Of a DNA stretch of 64,000 bases, positions 22,813 to 34,727 are shown piece after piece. How positions within the stretch are numbered: the first letter of the stretch is position 1; each line of letters opens with the position of its first letter. The notes beneath the pieces were generated by a model that was given only the letters and a program-made list of their open reading frames with translations, searched no databases and was not told the origin of the DNA. Origin of the DNA: Dreissena polymorpha. Taxonomy: Eukaryota > Mollusca > Bivalvia > Myida > Dreissenidae. The position numbers and the translations under genes are program-made. The DNA lies in NCBI RefSeq assembly GCF_020536995.1, contig NC_068362.1, positions 98,986,187 through 99,050,186 of the forward strand, given 5' to 3'.

Positions 22813-25117
22813 GTATGAATTTTTTGTTGTAAAAGTTATGTTTAAGGAGAGAAAGATGGTCAGAGCTGGAGAATCAATTATGTCACCTTATTCATTGTGG
22901 GGGTGTAATAAAAAAGATGCAGATACTATGCAGTATCATCACTTGCAGAAGATTACACAAATCAAGACTTGAATAATTGTATGATATTCAAAATCACAGA
23001 AAACATGCACAATGTATGATCATAAAGAAATTACAACTTGGGTTGTATAGAGAAATAACAATAATAATGCAATTTAAAATAAATATACAGTCTTTTGAAA
23101 TAACAATGAACTTGCTTTTACATAGGCAAAATGAAACATGTAATGCATTTACTTATTAAAAAAAAGATTAGATTGGAATGGGCCCATGGTCTCTTTAAAA
23201 TAGACTTATATGATACAGAACTGCTTGGGAGATAGCTTAATATGGAAAACAGACGTTCAATCGAGTAAACTAGCAATCTTGGAGATGTCCTTATCACAGC
23301 AATTGGAAGCATTTTCAGTGCGGAAAAAAAATACACTCCCATTTCTTAAATACAATCTATACTGCTAACAAAAGATCAGTTCATCTTAATTTCAATGCAG
23401 ATGAGGGCGCATTTCTATGCAGGGATCTAGGCAAAAGCTTAGAGATATTAAAACTTCGAACCAAACAAATCCAATTTCGTCCACGACTATTTGTCAGCAA
23501 AGGATTCCAATCTCACCTAAAAAGCCATACAACTACAGATTATATAAATCTATAAGCATTAAATCTCTGTTCCTCCAAGAGACTTCGTGCCAACTGTAAG
23601 TTGGAGACAGGCTTGTTTGAGCAATCGTGAGTTGATTGTTACAAATATATTCGGTACATAAAAGGCACTTATTCGACTGCAATTTTTTGTCATGTGATGT
23701 AAGATGGTTTATATAAGTACGTTTATCCATTTCAATATGATGGTATAAAAACAAATTGCATGCATTACTTTTAACTTGTGACTTATGCATTTCCAGTTGA
23801 ATTTTTAAAATAATCAAATCTAAAGTTTCCAGTTTTGTGTTGCATGGCTTTTTTAGTGTATATATACAGGTAGGGTATGCGTTTTTTCAACATGTGTTTT
23901 TCAGACAAAGGATGCAAGTATTATTAACAACAATAAGTTTTTCCCAAAATATTTTTGCATAATTTCTCAGTGGATTAAAAAACAACAACAACCTTGGTGT
24001 CGGAACCAATGTTTAATAATTAATTAAATGCTTCATGATCCACCGTTGGAGATAGGTCACAGAATAGTTTGTATTCACAAATAATTAATGATACATCACA
24101 TTGGTTGCCGAGTCCTGATCTGCAGGTAAGCCCGACCAATCAAATGATGCCTTTAAAATAGTCACATTGCTAGCCCTGCTATGTTGTCATATTAACCATT
24201 ATCCTTTTCCTTTTTGTGGCATTTACCTTAAGTCACTCAAATGATAATTGCTTTCCACCTTTCATTTAAAGAGTATCGAAAAGTGTGAATCAATATTTAT
24301 GAAAAAAATAATTGTCCAGCCAGTTCTGCCACAATCTTTAATAGTAGTGGAAAGGGAAAAGAGGAGTATAACATGGTCTCTAACAATGTAATTGTATTAC
24401 CTTAGGATCGTGGTATGTGTGCTGTAGACAAAGAGGCACACACTAATCAGCTGATATTAAATGCTTATGTACATAAATAAGGAATTAACTATTTTACTTA
24501 TGTTTGAGTACATAAAAAATCATTTAAACGTGTTTTATTCAGCAAATCATACATATTTGAAAATCAAGCACTTTTGCATTAAAATTTCGGGTAAAACATT
24601 TATGATACATATACTCATAGATTAAAATCTACTAAAAATACAAAAAAACATGTTCACTGTTTTGAACATATATAGAAAAGAAAAAAACACCATTCACCAG
24701 AATAACATTATGTAAATATAAAGTTTGAACAAGTTGTTGGATTTCAAAGTTGGAAAAAGCTTTTTGGAAAAAGCTTTTTATAAAACAAAGATAAAACCAA
24801 TGGAATGACAAGGTCTACAAATAAATTATATCTACAGTTTCCCCGAATGTAAAGATACAATAATTCATTTTTATAGTTTATAAATAAGACATTTGCTCAA
24901 AATTTGCATTTCTTTCCTCATTCATTTCAGAAATACGAAATAAAAGCTACTTATACTAAAGGGTTGATGAAGAATTGAATCAATGGAAATACTTAACTTG
25001 CCTGTGTTCCCAATTATAACGCCATGAAGATTCTGTATCATTAACAAAACTATAATATTGTGACAAGACTGACGGAACTGCGATTTTTGATTTACAAAGG
25101 CAAACAATGGAAAATTG
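22813..25117. other. Intergenic, no recognised feature
   Basis: AT-rich. An open stretch at 23417-23599 follows a CAG but has no donor or family match. Nothing else is supported. Confidence 0.4.
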
Positions 25118-25322
25118 TTAACCCTTTCAGCACTGGAACCAAATTTTAAAAGCCTTTGCAAACAGTTTGGATCCAGATGATGGAACATGGCGTCTCATCA
25201 GGATTCAAACTGTGCTATTCTAATAGTATTCTTTGAAAAAAAATCTAAGAAAATGCTTATTTTAGAAATTCAGCAGATGACATTTTAGCAGACGACAAAT
25301 TTCCCAGCATGCAAAGGGTTAA
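25118..25322 (-). mobile_element. TTAA-flanked hairpin MITE (GATGAGACGCCAC family)
   Basis: Bounded by TTAA at 25118 and 25319. Contains CAGTTTGGATCCAGATGATG paired with TCTCATCAGGATTCAAACTG, and ends in CATGCAAAGGGTTAA. It is the opposite-orientation relative of 60227-60438 and 62733-62944 and is more diverged. Confidence 0.8.
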
Positions 25323-25657
25323 AGCCTTTGGCTAAGACTATACGTTACTTGGGCAGACATATGAAACTGAAATTTTGAAATCTTAAATAGAAAGAATGCT
25401 ACAGTGCAGTAATAACAGATTTGCATATCCTTGATTTATATTGATATTGTAACTTAAAAAAACTCCACCCCCTTACTGTAGAAGAAATAATTTACAATTT
25501 GGAATGTTTATAGTCTCTAGCGCAAAAAAAGTCTTCTGTCTTGTCCATGAAAGCAATGTTGTCACTTCAACCTTTGACCGATGCAAACCTCATAATACAA
25601 CTGAAATGATTGGATAATAGAGTAATTTGTATTACCTGACAGTGGACATTTCTAAAC

Positions 25658-27349
25658 AAGAGCACCGCCTTGCGGGTGCAGACCGCTCATCTATTTTCTT
25701 TTTAAAGGTGAAGGGACTCTCATTTTCAATCACAAAGGAGGGAGGAGTGGAGTGAAGAGGGGTGTATAGTGTGGGGTTGTGGACATTTATTACATTATCT
25801 TCCAAAAAAGCGAAAAAAAAAAAAATCGGGGGGGGGGGGGGGGGGGGTGGGGGGCGATGGGGGGGGGGGGGTTTGGGTGCGATGGTTGGACGGTATTTCA
25901 AACATAACAGTTAAAAAAAAAAATGGGAGGGGGGGGGTATAGTGTGAGTGTGTGGTGGTAATTTGTGAGATGATCTTAACAAAAAAAAAAAAAAAAAATT
26001 GGGGGGGGAGTGGGGTTGGGGGGTGGGGTGGGGGTATAGTGTGAGGGTGTGGTGGTCATTTGTGAAATGATCTTAAAAAAAAAAAAATATATATAAAAAA
26101 AATAGGGGGGGGGGGAAGGGGGAGGGGGGGGAGGGCACAGGGGATGGTTTGGGTGGAGTCTATTGTGGTATGTCAGGTAAGAGTAGTTTCATCAAAGTAT
26201 CAATCAAATCTAATCATAAATAAAGAAGTTATGGCAATTTTAGCAAAATTTAATAATTTGACCTTGAGAGTCAAGGTCATTCAAAGGTCAAAGTAAAATT
26301 CAAGTTGCCAGGTACAGTAACCTCATTATAGCATGTAAGTATTTGAAGTTTGAAAGCAATAGCCTTGATACTTAAGAAGTAAAGTTGATCGAAACACAAA
26401 ATTTAACCATATATTAAAAGTTACTAAGTCAAAAAAGGGCCATAATTCCGTAACAATGACAACCAGAGTTATGCAACTTGTCCTTTTACTGTACCCTTAT
26501 GATAGTTTGTGAGTGTTCCAAGTATGAAAGCAATATCTATGATACTTTAGGGGTAAAGTAGACCAAAACATAAATCTTAACCAAATTTTCAATTTTCTAA
26601 GTATAAAGGGCCCATAATTCCGTCCAAATGCCAGTCAGAGTTACATAACTTTGCCTGCACGGTCCGCTTATGATAGTTCATAAATCTTGCAAGTATGAAA
26701 GCAATAGCTTTGATACTGTAGGAATAAAGTGGACCTAAACAAAAAAACTTGATCAAATTTTCAATTTTCTAAGTATAAAAAGGGCACATAATTCTGTCAA
26801 AATGCCAGTCAGAGTCACATTACTTTGCCTGCACAGTCCCCTTATGATAGTTAGTAAGTGTTGCAAGTATGAAAGCAATAGCTTTGATGCTTAAGGAATA
26901 AAATGGACCTAAACACAAAACTTAACCAAAATTGTCAATTTTCTAAGTATAAAAAGGGCACATAATTCTGTCAAAATGCATGCCAGAGTTATCTAACTTT
27001 GCCTGCCCAGTCCCCTCATGATAGTAAGTAAGTGTACCAAGTTTGAATGCAATAGCATTGATACTAACTGAGAAAAGTGGAACTAAACGCAAAACTTAAC
27101 CAAAATTTTCAATTTTTTAAGTATAAAAAGGGCACATAATTCTGTCAAAATGCATGCCAGAGTTATCTAACTTTGCCTGCCCAGTCCCCTCATGATAGTA
27201 AGTAAGTGTACCAAGTTTGAATGCAATAGCATTGATACTTTCTGAGAAAAGTGGACCTAAACGCAAAACTTAACCGGACGCCAACGCCGATGCCAAGGTG
27301 ATGACAATAGCTCATAATTTTTTTTCAAAAAATAGATGAGCTAAAAATG
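25658..27349 (+). repeat. 'GCACCGCCTTGCGGGTGC' headed repeat, long copy
   Basis: The head contains the palindrome GCACCGCCTTGCGGGTGC and then GCTCATCTATTTT. The tail is AAAATAGATGAGCT, an inverted match to the head. Between them lie G-rich tracts (25826-26120) each followed by GTATAGTGTGAGGGTGTGG, and then about six units of roughly 175 bp with AAAGGGCACATAATTCTGTC and GAAAGCAATAGCTTTGATAC. Other copies: 29588-31913, 34619-42006 (interrupted), 43258-44276 and 51470-52186. Confidence 0.85.
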
Positions 27350-27806
27350 TTAACAGGGAAAGTTGTAGGCAATAAGTTTGTATTGTAGAATGGAACTATG
27401 GTACACAGTACTTTTAAACGGATTCAGATTAAGAGGGCAGAATGGTGTATGACGCTGATTGAATTGGCTAAGAGTTGAGAATTAAAACCCTTAAAGTCAC
27501 TCTGTTTAAAGTATTACATAAACTGCTTTTGCACACACTACTATTTTCAGACAAAACTCATATGTTTGCTTGTACTGGTTAACATTGCTAAGTATATTAT
27601 GCATAAATGTATCGATTATATGTGCTGAAAATCTCTTAAACATTTTTAAGAATTTATGCACAAAACACCTATTTAATACTAGTAAAAGGAACAGACAGGT
27701 AACTATGTATAACCATCTAGACAATATATACAATAAGTAGAAAGGAAGATAATCACCTTAAAGGCAAGTAATGGCTAATCATACTTAAATGCATAAATTC
27801 TTCCAG

Positions 27807-27881
27807 CAAATGACTGTAACGAGCCTGTCATCCAAATCAACTGAAGGCAATATGGCACCCAGTCGTGCCCCCGTCCCTCTA
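27807..27881 (+). CDS. Orphan exon candidate (25 codons)
   Basis: A 75-bp open segment lies between a good acceptor (ATTCTTCCAG) and a consensus donor (GTAAGTGA). It reads QMTVTSLSSKSTEGNMAPSR then APVPL, phase 0 at both ends. Base composition is GC-richer than the flanks. No partner exon was found nearby, and it lies between the 3' ends of the two convergent genes. It could be an alternative downstream exon of gene A, an exon of an unrecognised + strand gene, or chance. The Ser/Thr/Pro-rich peptide gives no family clue. Confidence 0.35.
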
Positions 27882-28153
27882 GTAAGTGAATATTTTTGAC
27901 GAAATTTTCTATAAAGTCAAATCTACTTAATATGTATATAAATACAAAATGCTAAAAAAATAAAATAAACATGAATGAAATGTTATACAGTCTCAATATA
28001 TATTTTAATCACCAGATGACAGAAATGCAGTAATTGCCCCTAAGAATAAGTGATCACACTACAATCATACTTTACAACTATCCAATTATATTGGTGAAAT
28101 AATAATCAAACAAGAAACACGTCAACACCACAAAACAAGATGTTCATAATGTT

Positions 28154-28330
28154 CTAGCCCTTTTCCCCATAAAAAGCAAAGCAAAAATGACTTGCAACCA
28201 GCATCAAACCAGAACAGCCTACGAGTAATTTGCAGTCTGTTCAGGTTTTATGCCGTTTTCTGCTCATTAGTAACTAAGGGTTGGAAATGAAGCCTTTAAA
28301 ACTTAAATTAAGTAAGAAAGGTATTTATTT
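28154..28330 (-). mobile_element. Hairpin MITE (CCAGAACAGCCTGCGAGTAA family), diverged
   Basis: Contains ACCAGAACAGCCTACGAGTA ATTTGCAGTCTGTTC and ATGAAGCCTTTAAAACTTAA, as in the copies at 48426, 60660, 61063 and 62941. The ends are eroded. Confidence 0.7.
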
Positions 28331-28469
28331 TATGCTTTCCGGTGGTTTATAGAGAAATATCAGTAAAATAAAAATGATAGTTTAAACAGTGAAAAATAAC
28401 AGTCATTGTTTTACTGTGAAATGACGTCATTTTTTTGACGTCAAAATTATCCAGTTAAACTCTTTTGCA

Positions 28470-28626
28470 ATGTCAGTGGTTCAAGCCCCGTTAGGGGTTA
28501 CTTTTTTAAATTTTATTTTTGAATTTTTACTGGAGCTTTTTAGATCCAATGTTTACATTTATCATTTTAAAGCATTTTATGACAAACTTCAATACATGCC
28601 GAAATCTGTGAAAAGGCCCCTTTAAA
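28470..28626. mobile_element. Partial copy of the tRNA-box MITE
   Basis: Matches the right third of the 12434-12909 element: TCAGTGGTTCAAGCCCCGTT, TACTGGAGCTTTTTAGATCC and the right end TGTGAAAAGGCCCCTTTAA. The left end and A box are missing. Confidence 0.8.
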
Positions 28627-29587
28627 GCCATTTGCCCCAAAAGAACTTCAATTCTAGGTCTGTGAATAAGCAACCTATGTGAAAAATTTAAGAGCAATAT
28701 TTTCATCCAAATGTTTGGCAATACATTTAAGGGTGTACATTGTAGAAAACATTTTCTACCTGATATGAATTAATTAAACTGATCTTTAATATCAGTTTGT
28801 TAACACCTATTTATTTTGCTCTATTTCATCAAAAACCTAAAACTCATTTAAACATTTATAATTCCATATTCTGGATAGAACCAGTTCTTTGTAATACGTG
28901 TATATCTAAAGAATTCTCCCAGACTTTGTATCCAACCATGGACCTCCTGATCATTAGGAAGACACCACATCCATTATGCCATTGCGACCTTAACTTTTAT
29001 AGATCAGTTAAAGTTTACACATCACTTGATACAAATATGGCATAAATTCATTATATATAAAAATTAAATTTAAATGTAATCTCACAACTTTTCAAGTTAA
29101 AGTTTCATGAAAAGATGTTAAATGGTCTGTTCATGTATATCCTTTTCCCTTGTAATGTATATTATTTTCACTTATATATACATGTAACAAGTCATACAAT
29201 CAACAAATTCATCAACATACATCACATACTAAAATAATAACTCTTGAGTATAGTTTAAAATAAAACATCATCAAATAAACTGTATAGTGAAACATACAAA
29301 ACATGCAGCAATACTTCACGTTATCAAAATATTTTATGTCATAGTTTCAATAAGCATACAGCCATTAATCACAATTTGCATTCACAACAGTACTTTTCAA
29401 GAAATAAAACATGAGCACAATACTGATTAAAAATATCAGCAATACTAACAAAGTTCTTTGGGATATTTAATAGTCAACAGTTAACTCACATAGCATTTTA
29501 CATTCATACAAAACAAACATACTGTAACTGAAAACCTCTTAATATATGTATTGTATCCCCATGGGAATGACGGCAGCACATGTTTTT
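28627..29587. other. Intergenic, no recognised feature
   Basis: Very AT-rich; no exon, RNA gene or repeat end recognised. Confidence 0.4.
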
Positions 29588-31913
29588 AACAAGAGAACCG
29601 CCTTGCGGGTGCAGACCGCTCATCTATTTTTCTTTTTAAAGGTGAAGGGACCTATCTCAATTCAATCACAAAGGAGGGAGGGGTGGAGTGGAGAGGGGTG
29701 TACAGTGTGGGGGTGTGGTCATTTATTACATTATCTTCCAAAAATGCAAAAATAAAAGCAAGAACAAAACAAAAAATTGGGTGGAGGGATTCTTGGGTGG
29801 GATGGTTGGACGGTATTTCAAAAATAAAATAATAAATTTAAATTTGTCAGAAACACAATGCCCTCTATTGCACCGCTATGGAAAAAAAAATGTTGTTTTT
29901 TTTTTACCATTGACCTTGAAGAATGACCTTGACCTTGAACTTCCACCACTCAAAATGTGCAGCTTTATGAGAACGCCGCTTTGAAATATTTTTTTGACCT
30001 TTGCCCTTGCAGGATGACCTTGACCTTGAAGGAAGACCTTGACCTTGAACTTCCACCACTCAAAATGTGCAGTTTCATGATAACCCCGCTTTGAATTTTT
30101 TATATATTTTTTTGACCTTTGACCTTGAAGGATGACCTTGACCTTGAAGGATGACCTTGACCTTGAACTTCCACCACTCAAAATGTGCAGCTTCATGATA
30201 ACGCCGCTTTGAATTTTTTTTACCTTTGACCTTGAAGTATGACCTTGACCTTGAAGAATGACCTTGACCTTGAACTTCCACCACTCAAAATGTTCAGCTT
30301 CATGAGAACACCGCTTTGAAATTTTATTTTATTTTTTTGACCTTGAAGGATGACCTTGACCTTGAACTTCCACCACTCAAAATGTGCAGCTTTATGAGAT
30401 ACACATGCATGCCAAATATCAAGTTGCTATCTTCAATATTAAAAAAGTTATGGCCTATGTTAAAGTTTTCGGACCGACAGATGCCATTTATTTGACCTTG
30501 AAGGATGACCTTGACCTTCACCTTTCACCTTTCAAAATGTTCAACTCCATAAGATACACATGCATGCCAAATATCAAGTTGCTATCTTCAATATTGAAAA
30601 AGTTATGGCCAATGTTAAAGTTTTCGGACGGACAGACACCATAAATTTGACATTTGACCTTGAAGGATGACCTTCACCTTTCACCACTCAAAATGTGCTG
30701 CTCCATGAGATGCATGCCAAATATCAAGTTGCTATCTTTAAAAGTGAAGGGGTGGGGAATGGGGGGTATAGTGTGAGGGTGTGGTGGTCATTTATTAGAT
30801 AATATTTAATTTTAAAAAAATAATCGGGGGATTGAGGGGGGATTCCGGGGGGGGGGGGGGGGGGGGGGGATTCAGGGCGTGGGGGATGGTTTGGTTTGAG
30901 TCTATTGTGGTATGTCAGGTAAGAGTTGTTTTGTCCAAGTGTCAATCGAATCTAATCATTAATAAAGAAGTGATGGCAATTTTAGCAAAATTTAATAATT
31001 TGACCTTGAGAGTCAAGGTCATTTAAAGGTCAAGGTAAAATTCAACTTGCCAGGTACAGTAAGTACCCACATGATAGCATGAAAGTATTTGAAGTTTGAA
31101 AGCAATAGCCTTGATACTTTAGAAGTAAAGTGGATCTAAACACAAAATGTAACCATATATTCAAAGTAACTAAGTAAAAAAAAAGGGCCATAATTCCGTA
31201 AAAATGACAACCAGAGTTATGCAACTTGTCCTTAACTGTCCCTTTATGATAGTTTGCGAGTGTTCCAAGTATAAAAGCAATATCTATGATACTTAAGGGG
31301 TAAAGTGGACCAAAACACAAAACTTAACCAAATTTTAAAGTATAAAGGGCCCATAATTCCGTCAAAATGCCAACCAGAGTTACATAACTTTGCCTGCACA
31401 GTCCCCTTACGATAGTTAGTAAGTGTTGCAAGTATGAAAGCAAAAGCTTTGATACTTTATAAAAAAAGTGGACCTAAACACAAAACTTAACCAAATTTTC
31501 AAGTATAAAGGGCCCATAATTCTGTCAAAATGCCAGTCAGAGTTACATAACTTTGCCTTCACAATTCCCTTATGATAGTTAGTAAGTGCTGCAAGTATGA
31601 ATGCAATAGCTTTGATACTTAATGAATAAAATGGACCTAAACACAAAACTTAACCAAAATTTTCAATTTTCTAAGTATAAAAAGGGCACATAATTCTGTA
31701 AAATGCAAGCCAGAGTTATCTAACTTTGCCTGCCTAGTCCCCTCATGATAGTTAGTAAGTGTACCAAGTTTGAATGAATTGCATTGATATTTTATGTGAA
31801 AAGTGGACCTGTACGCAAAACTTAACCGGACGCGGACACCAACGCCAACACGCTGACGCCAAGGTGATGACAATAGCTCATAATTTTTTTTCAAAAAAAG
31901 ATGAGCTAAAAAT
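29588..31913 (+). repeat. 'GCACCGCCTTGCGGGTGC' headed repeat, interrupted copy
   Basis: Head ACAAGAGAACCGCCTTGCGG GTGC, tail AAAAAAAGATGAGCT. The G-rich section starts at 29670, is interrupted at about 29838 by a GACCTTGACCTT array, and resumes at about 30740 with GGGTATAGTGTGAGGGTGTG. About five 175-bp units follow. Confidence 0.8.
29838..30738 (-). repeat. GACCTTGACCTT array ('CAAAATGTGCAGC' type) nested in the previous repeat
   Basis: Begins TTGTCAGAAACACAATGCCC (family tail, reversed). It then has about seven irregular units with TGACCTTGAAGGATGACCTT and CCACTCAAAATGTGCAGC. The short frames here (KVKVILQGQGH-like peptides) are translations of this repeat, not genes. Confidence 0.8.
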
Positions 31914-32354
31914 GCAATCGTCTAATTTTCAAAACATTATTTTTTCAGATAAATGCTCTGGTCCAGCAAATATAGCAAAATAATTTCTTAAGTCTGTTGT
32001 TAAAAGATTAATAAAGCTCAGTATAGTAATTGTTATGAAGTATCCATTGATTATGCTTTAGTCTTTGCAGTTATTTATAGCGGTCAAACAACAAATATTG
32101 ATATATTGATGATGGTTTTACATCTGAAAAAATCATTTCATTTTATCAATTTTATAAAATAACATAATTGGGAAAATACTTAAGAAACAATACAAAAATC
32201 AGGGCCTAGGACAAGTTCTGCAATTTCAACAACTGGAGTGCATCTTTTGAAGAATGGTACAACAAATTTAAGTAACAATACAAATAATGACATAAAATTG
32301 ACTATTATCACTTTATTTTAGAAACTCTTTTTATTGAAATTCTTCATTGTGTTC
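31914..32354. other. Region downstream of the espin-like gene, no recognised feature
   Basis: AT-rich sequence between the repeat and the candidate polyadenylation signal of the minus-strand gene. Confidence 0.4.
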
Positions 32355-32360
32355 TTTATT
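32355..32360 (-). other. Candidate polyadenylation signal of the espin-like gene
   Basis: AATAAA on the minus strand, about 155 bp after the stop codon. It is the first canonical signal I find; use is not demonstrated. Confidence 0.4.
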
Positions 32361-32514
32361 TATGTAAAACATCAAGCATAAACATCTATAGGTCTGAGCT
32401 AAAAATTCAGTACTAACTTAAATTTTACACAAGACCCTTGCTTAAAAAGGGCCCTGATATTTTCGACCCCAGTAGCACACCATAAATGATGAAGTTTGTT
32501 GCCATGGCAACCCA

Positions 32515-32656
32515 CTACTTGTGCTGCAGCTCCAGCTGCCAGGGTGCGAGGGACTTGTCTCCAGATTTTGGCATGACCTGCACATGAGGCACCCGCTTGT
32601 TTGAGCTATGCTGCGCTCGCTGTTGCTCCTCCGCCTGTCTTTTCTCTTCCGCAGAC
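32515..32656 (-). CDS. ESPN: Espin homologue, last coding exon (end of actin-bundling module)
   Basis: The acceptor TTGCATTTCTAG is followed by one base completing an Arg codon, then SAEEKRQAEEQQRAQ and finally KSLAPWQLELQHK with TAG at 32515-32517. In espins, as I remember the family, the actin-bundling module closes with a helix of charged residues and a final LAPWQ motif, which this exon reproduces. Upstream phase matches the 50068 exon exactly. The intervening intron is 17.4 kb, by far the longest, and is filled with mobile elements. The C-terminus stops a few residues after the LAPWQ motif. Confidence 0.9.
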
Positions 32657-32689
32657 CTAGAAATGCAAAGAACATGTGTAAAGTGTGGT

Positions 32690-32875
32690 CCAAGACTAGT
32701 CTGGCTAATCAGGAACAGTTTCAGATTAAAAAGATTTGTTGAAAGGAAGTCTCTTCTTTGCAAAAATCAAGTTTAGATGGAATTTGTCATCCCCCAGAAG
32801 CCTATGCAGACTGCACTGGCTAATCTGGGACAACACTTTATGCACTTGCATTTAGCACCATTTTCCTACATTGTG
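32690..32875. mobile_element. Palindromic MITE (GCACAGGCTAATC family), diverged
   Basis: Contains CTAGTCTGGCTAATCAGGAA, AAGGAAGTCTCTTCTTTGCA and AGACTGCACTGGCTAATCTG GGACAACACTTTATGC, as in the copies at 47935, 49880, 62400 and 63438. Confidence 0.7.
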
Positions 32876-33069
32876 GCTGAATTATATGTGTTTGGGTAAA
32901 TGGCAAATTTAAATTAAGTGTATATTTAGAGGTTTATGATCCTTCAATGTCTTTTGATGTTTTATGTGAGAACCCAAAATGTGTCCCAGCAATCCTGCCT
33001 AATTAACTCACTAGACTCAAGAAAGCTGGTACAAAGTTATTAACCATAGCTGCCATTTCCAGATTAAAA

Positions 33070-33420
33070 ACAAGATACATGTATGTGCTTGTCAGAAACA
33101 CTATGTCCCCTGCTGCGCCTCTTTGATTTATTATATTTGTTTTTATCCTTTGGCAGGTACAGATAATTATCTCCCTTTAAAGCTTATTACTTCCCTTGGA
33201 TTTTTTTTACCTTTGACCCTCAAGAATGACCTTGACCTTTCACCACTCAAAATGTGCAGCTCCATGAGATACACATGCATGCCAAATATGAAGTTGCTAT
33301 TTTCAAAATAGCAAATGTTATGGCAAAAGGTTAAAGTTGGAGCAAACAAACAAAGCAACCAACCAACAGACAGGGCAAAAACAATATGTTCCCCACTATA
33401 GTGGTGGGGGACATATAAAT
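33070..33420 (-). repeat. 'CAAAATGTGCAGC' type repeat, minus orientation
   Basis: Tail end TGTGCTTGTCAGAAACACTA at the left, one unit with CACCACTCAAAATGTGCAGC, a degenerate leader (CAACCAACAGACAG) and a head palindrome CCCCACTATAGTGGTGGGG. It retains both ends. Confidence 0.75.
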
Positions 33421-33423
33421 ATA

Positions 33424-34307
33424 CAGGGTTGCCACAAACCTGGTGAAATAAAATTCCCTGACTTTTCACTGACTTTTCCCTGACCAAATCTTGGTTTTCA
33501 CTGACTAATTTCGCGACATATTCCGCATCCTCCTCTACATACTGCTGACCAAATCCACCGAATGTAATGTTCATTTTATTATTTAACATAAAACAAACCA
33601 GTACTACTTGTACACTAAACTATGCATGATGCAAGGATTTATAGTAAATACCACAAAACAAAAGATAAAAAAGTTATGCATGTACAACCACCACATATGA
33701 TTATGTCTCAAAATCTATGAACAAAACATACTTCTATTTAGGTAGATACATATGATGTAAGTTATGGCAATACAGTAGTAGCACAACACCTATGACACAA
33801 AAAACTGTCCATATACAATGTCAATTACATACTATGATCATACTTTAACATCTAGACACACTCATAGGTGAATATATATGAGTATGGGTAATGGGAAATG
33901 TTAATAGAAATAAATCTATTTAGAAATGTACATAACTGTTAGAACTTAGAACCAATGATTATTTCAGCTAGCCATGGTCTTTGGCAAACATTATTGTGCA
34001 ACAAAAAATAGATAAATTTACATTTTTGAACATGCTTTACACATATTAATGTTTTATGTAGATAGAAATTGTCAAAACATTTTTAATAAAAAATATACTG
34101 TTGAATCTACTAAACCAAATGATACCGCTAAACTGCCATAGCCACTAAATAACTAAAGCATCAACCCACAATTTTATTTTTCCCTGACTTTTCACTGACT
34201 TTTCTGAAGTTTCATTTTTCACTGATCACTTTAAAATTCCCTGACTTTTCACTGACCTTGAAAAAAAATCCAATTTCCCTGACTTTTCAAGTTGAGTGGC
34301 ATCCCTG
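33424..34307. mobile_element. hAT-like non-autonomous transposon (884 bp) with TTCCCTGACTTTTCACTGAC repeats
   Basis: The ends CAGGGTTGCCAC and, reverse-complemented, CAGGGATGCCAC fit the hAT pattern. Multiple direct copies of TTCCCTGACTTTTCACTGAC lie within 250 bp of both ends, as expected of sub-terminal binding repeats. AT-rich flanks prevent a clear target-duplication call. The 140-codon minus-strand frame covering the left end is not recognised. Confidence 0.7.
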
Positions 34308-34618
34308 AATTATATATTCCAATTTGGTGTTGTCTTGTGGTTTGTGTGTGTGAGGGAAGGGGGGGGGGCGAAACAGAACTGAATGCAAAGGCAATTGTCA
34401 AGTATGATGGCATGAAAAAGCTCTCTTACACCGGGAGTAGTAACTGTACCAGAGAAGCATAATTATGTACCAACCACTAAGAAAACTGGAGAATGTCTGA
34501 TATATTGGAAAAAGACCAATGTCTATTCACTCCAATATGCCTATTTTTTCACTGGAAAGAAAATGAATGCACTGTTACACTGAAGTGGTATCATGTTTTC
34601 ATATAATGAAAAATATTT
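34308..34618. other. Intronic stretch, no recognised feature
   Basis: Contains a short GGGGGGGG tract near 34362 and no exon-like signals. Confidence 0.4.
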
Positions 34619-34727
34619 AACAAGAGCACCGCCTAGCGGGTGCAGACCGCTCATCCATTTTTCTTTTTAAAGGTGAAGGGACCTATCTCAATACTACAAT
34701 CAAAAAGGAGGGAGGGGTGGGGATGTC
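34619..34727 (+). repeat. Left part of a 'GCACCGCCTTGCGGGTGC' headed repeat
   Basis: Head ACAAGAGCACCGCCTAGCGG GTGC, then TTTTTAAAGGTGAAGGGACC and a G-rich stretch. It stops at GGGGTGGGGATGT; the same element resumes at 41909. Confidence 0.8.

Noticed and set aside
29876-30521. Overlapping frames reading KVKVILQGQGH-like peptides
   Set aside because: These are translations of the GACCTTGACCTT array; the same peptides appear wherever that repeat occurs.
33167-33589. 140-codon minus-strand frame starting MLNNKMNITFGGFGQQYVEE
   Set aside because: It runs from a hAT-like element across its end into an unrelated tandem-unit repeat, so it cannot be one gene.
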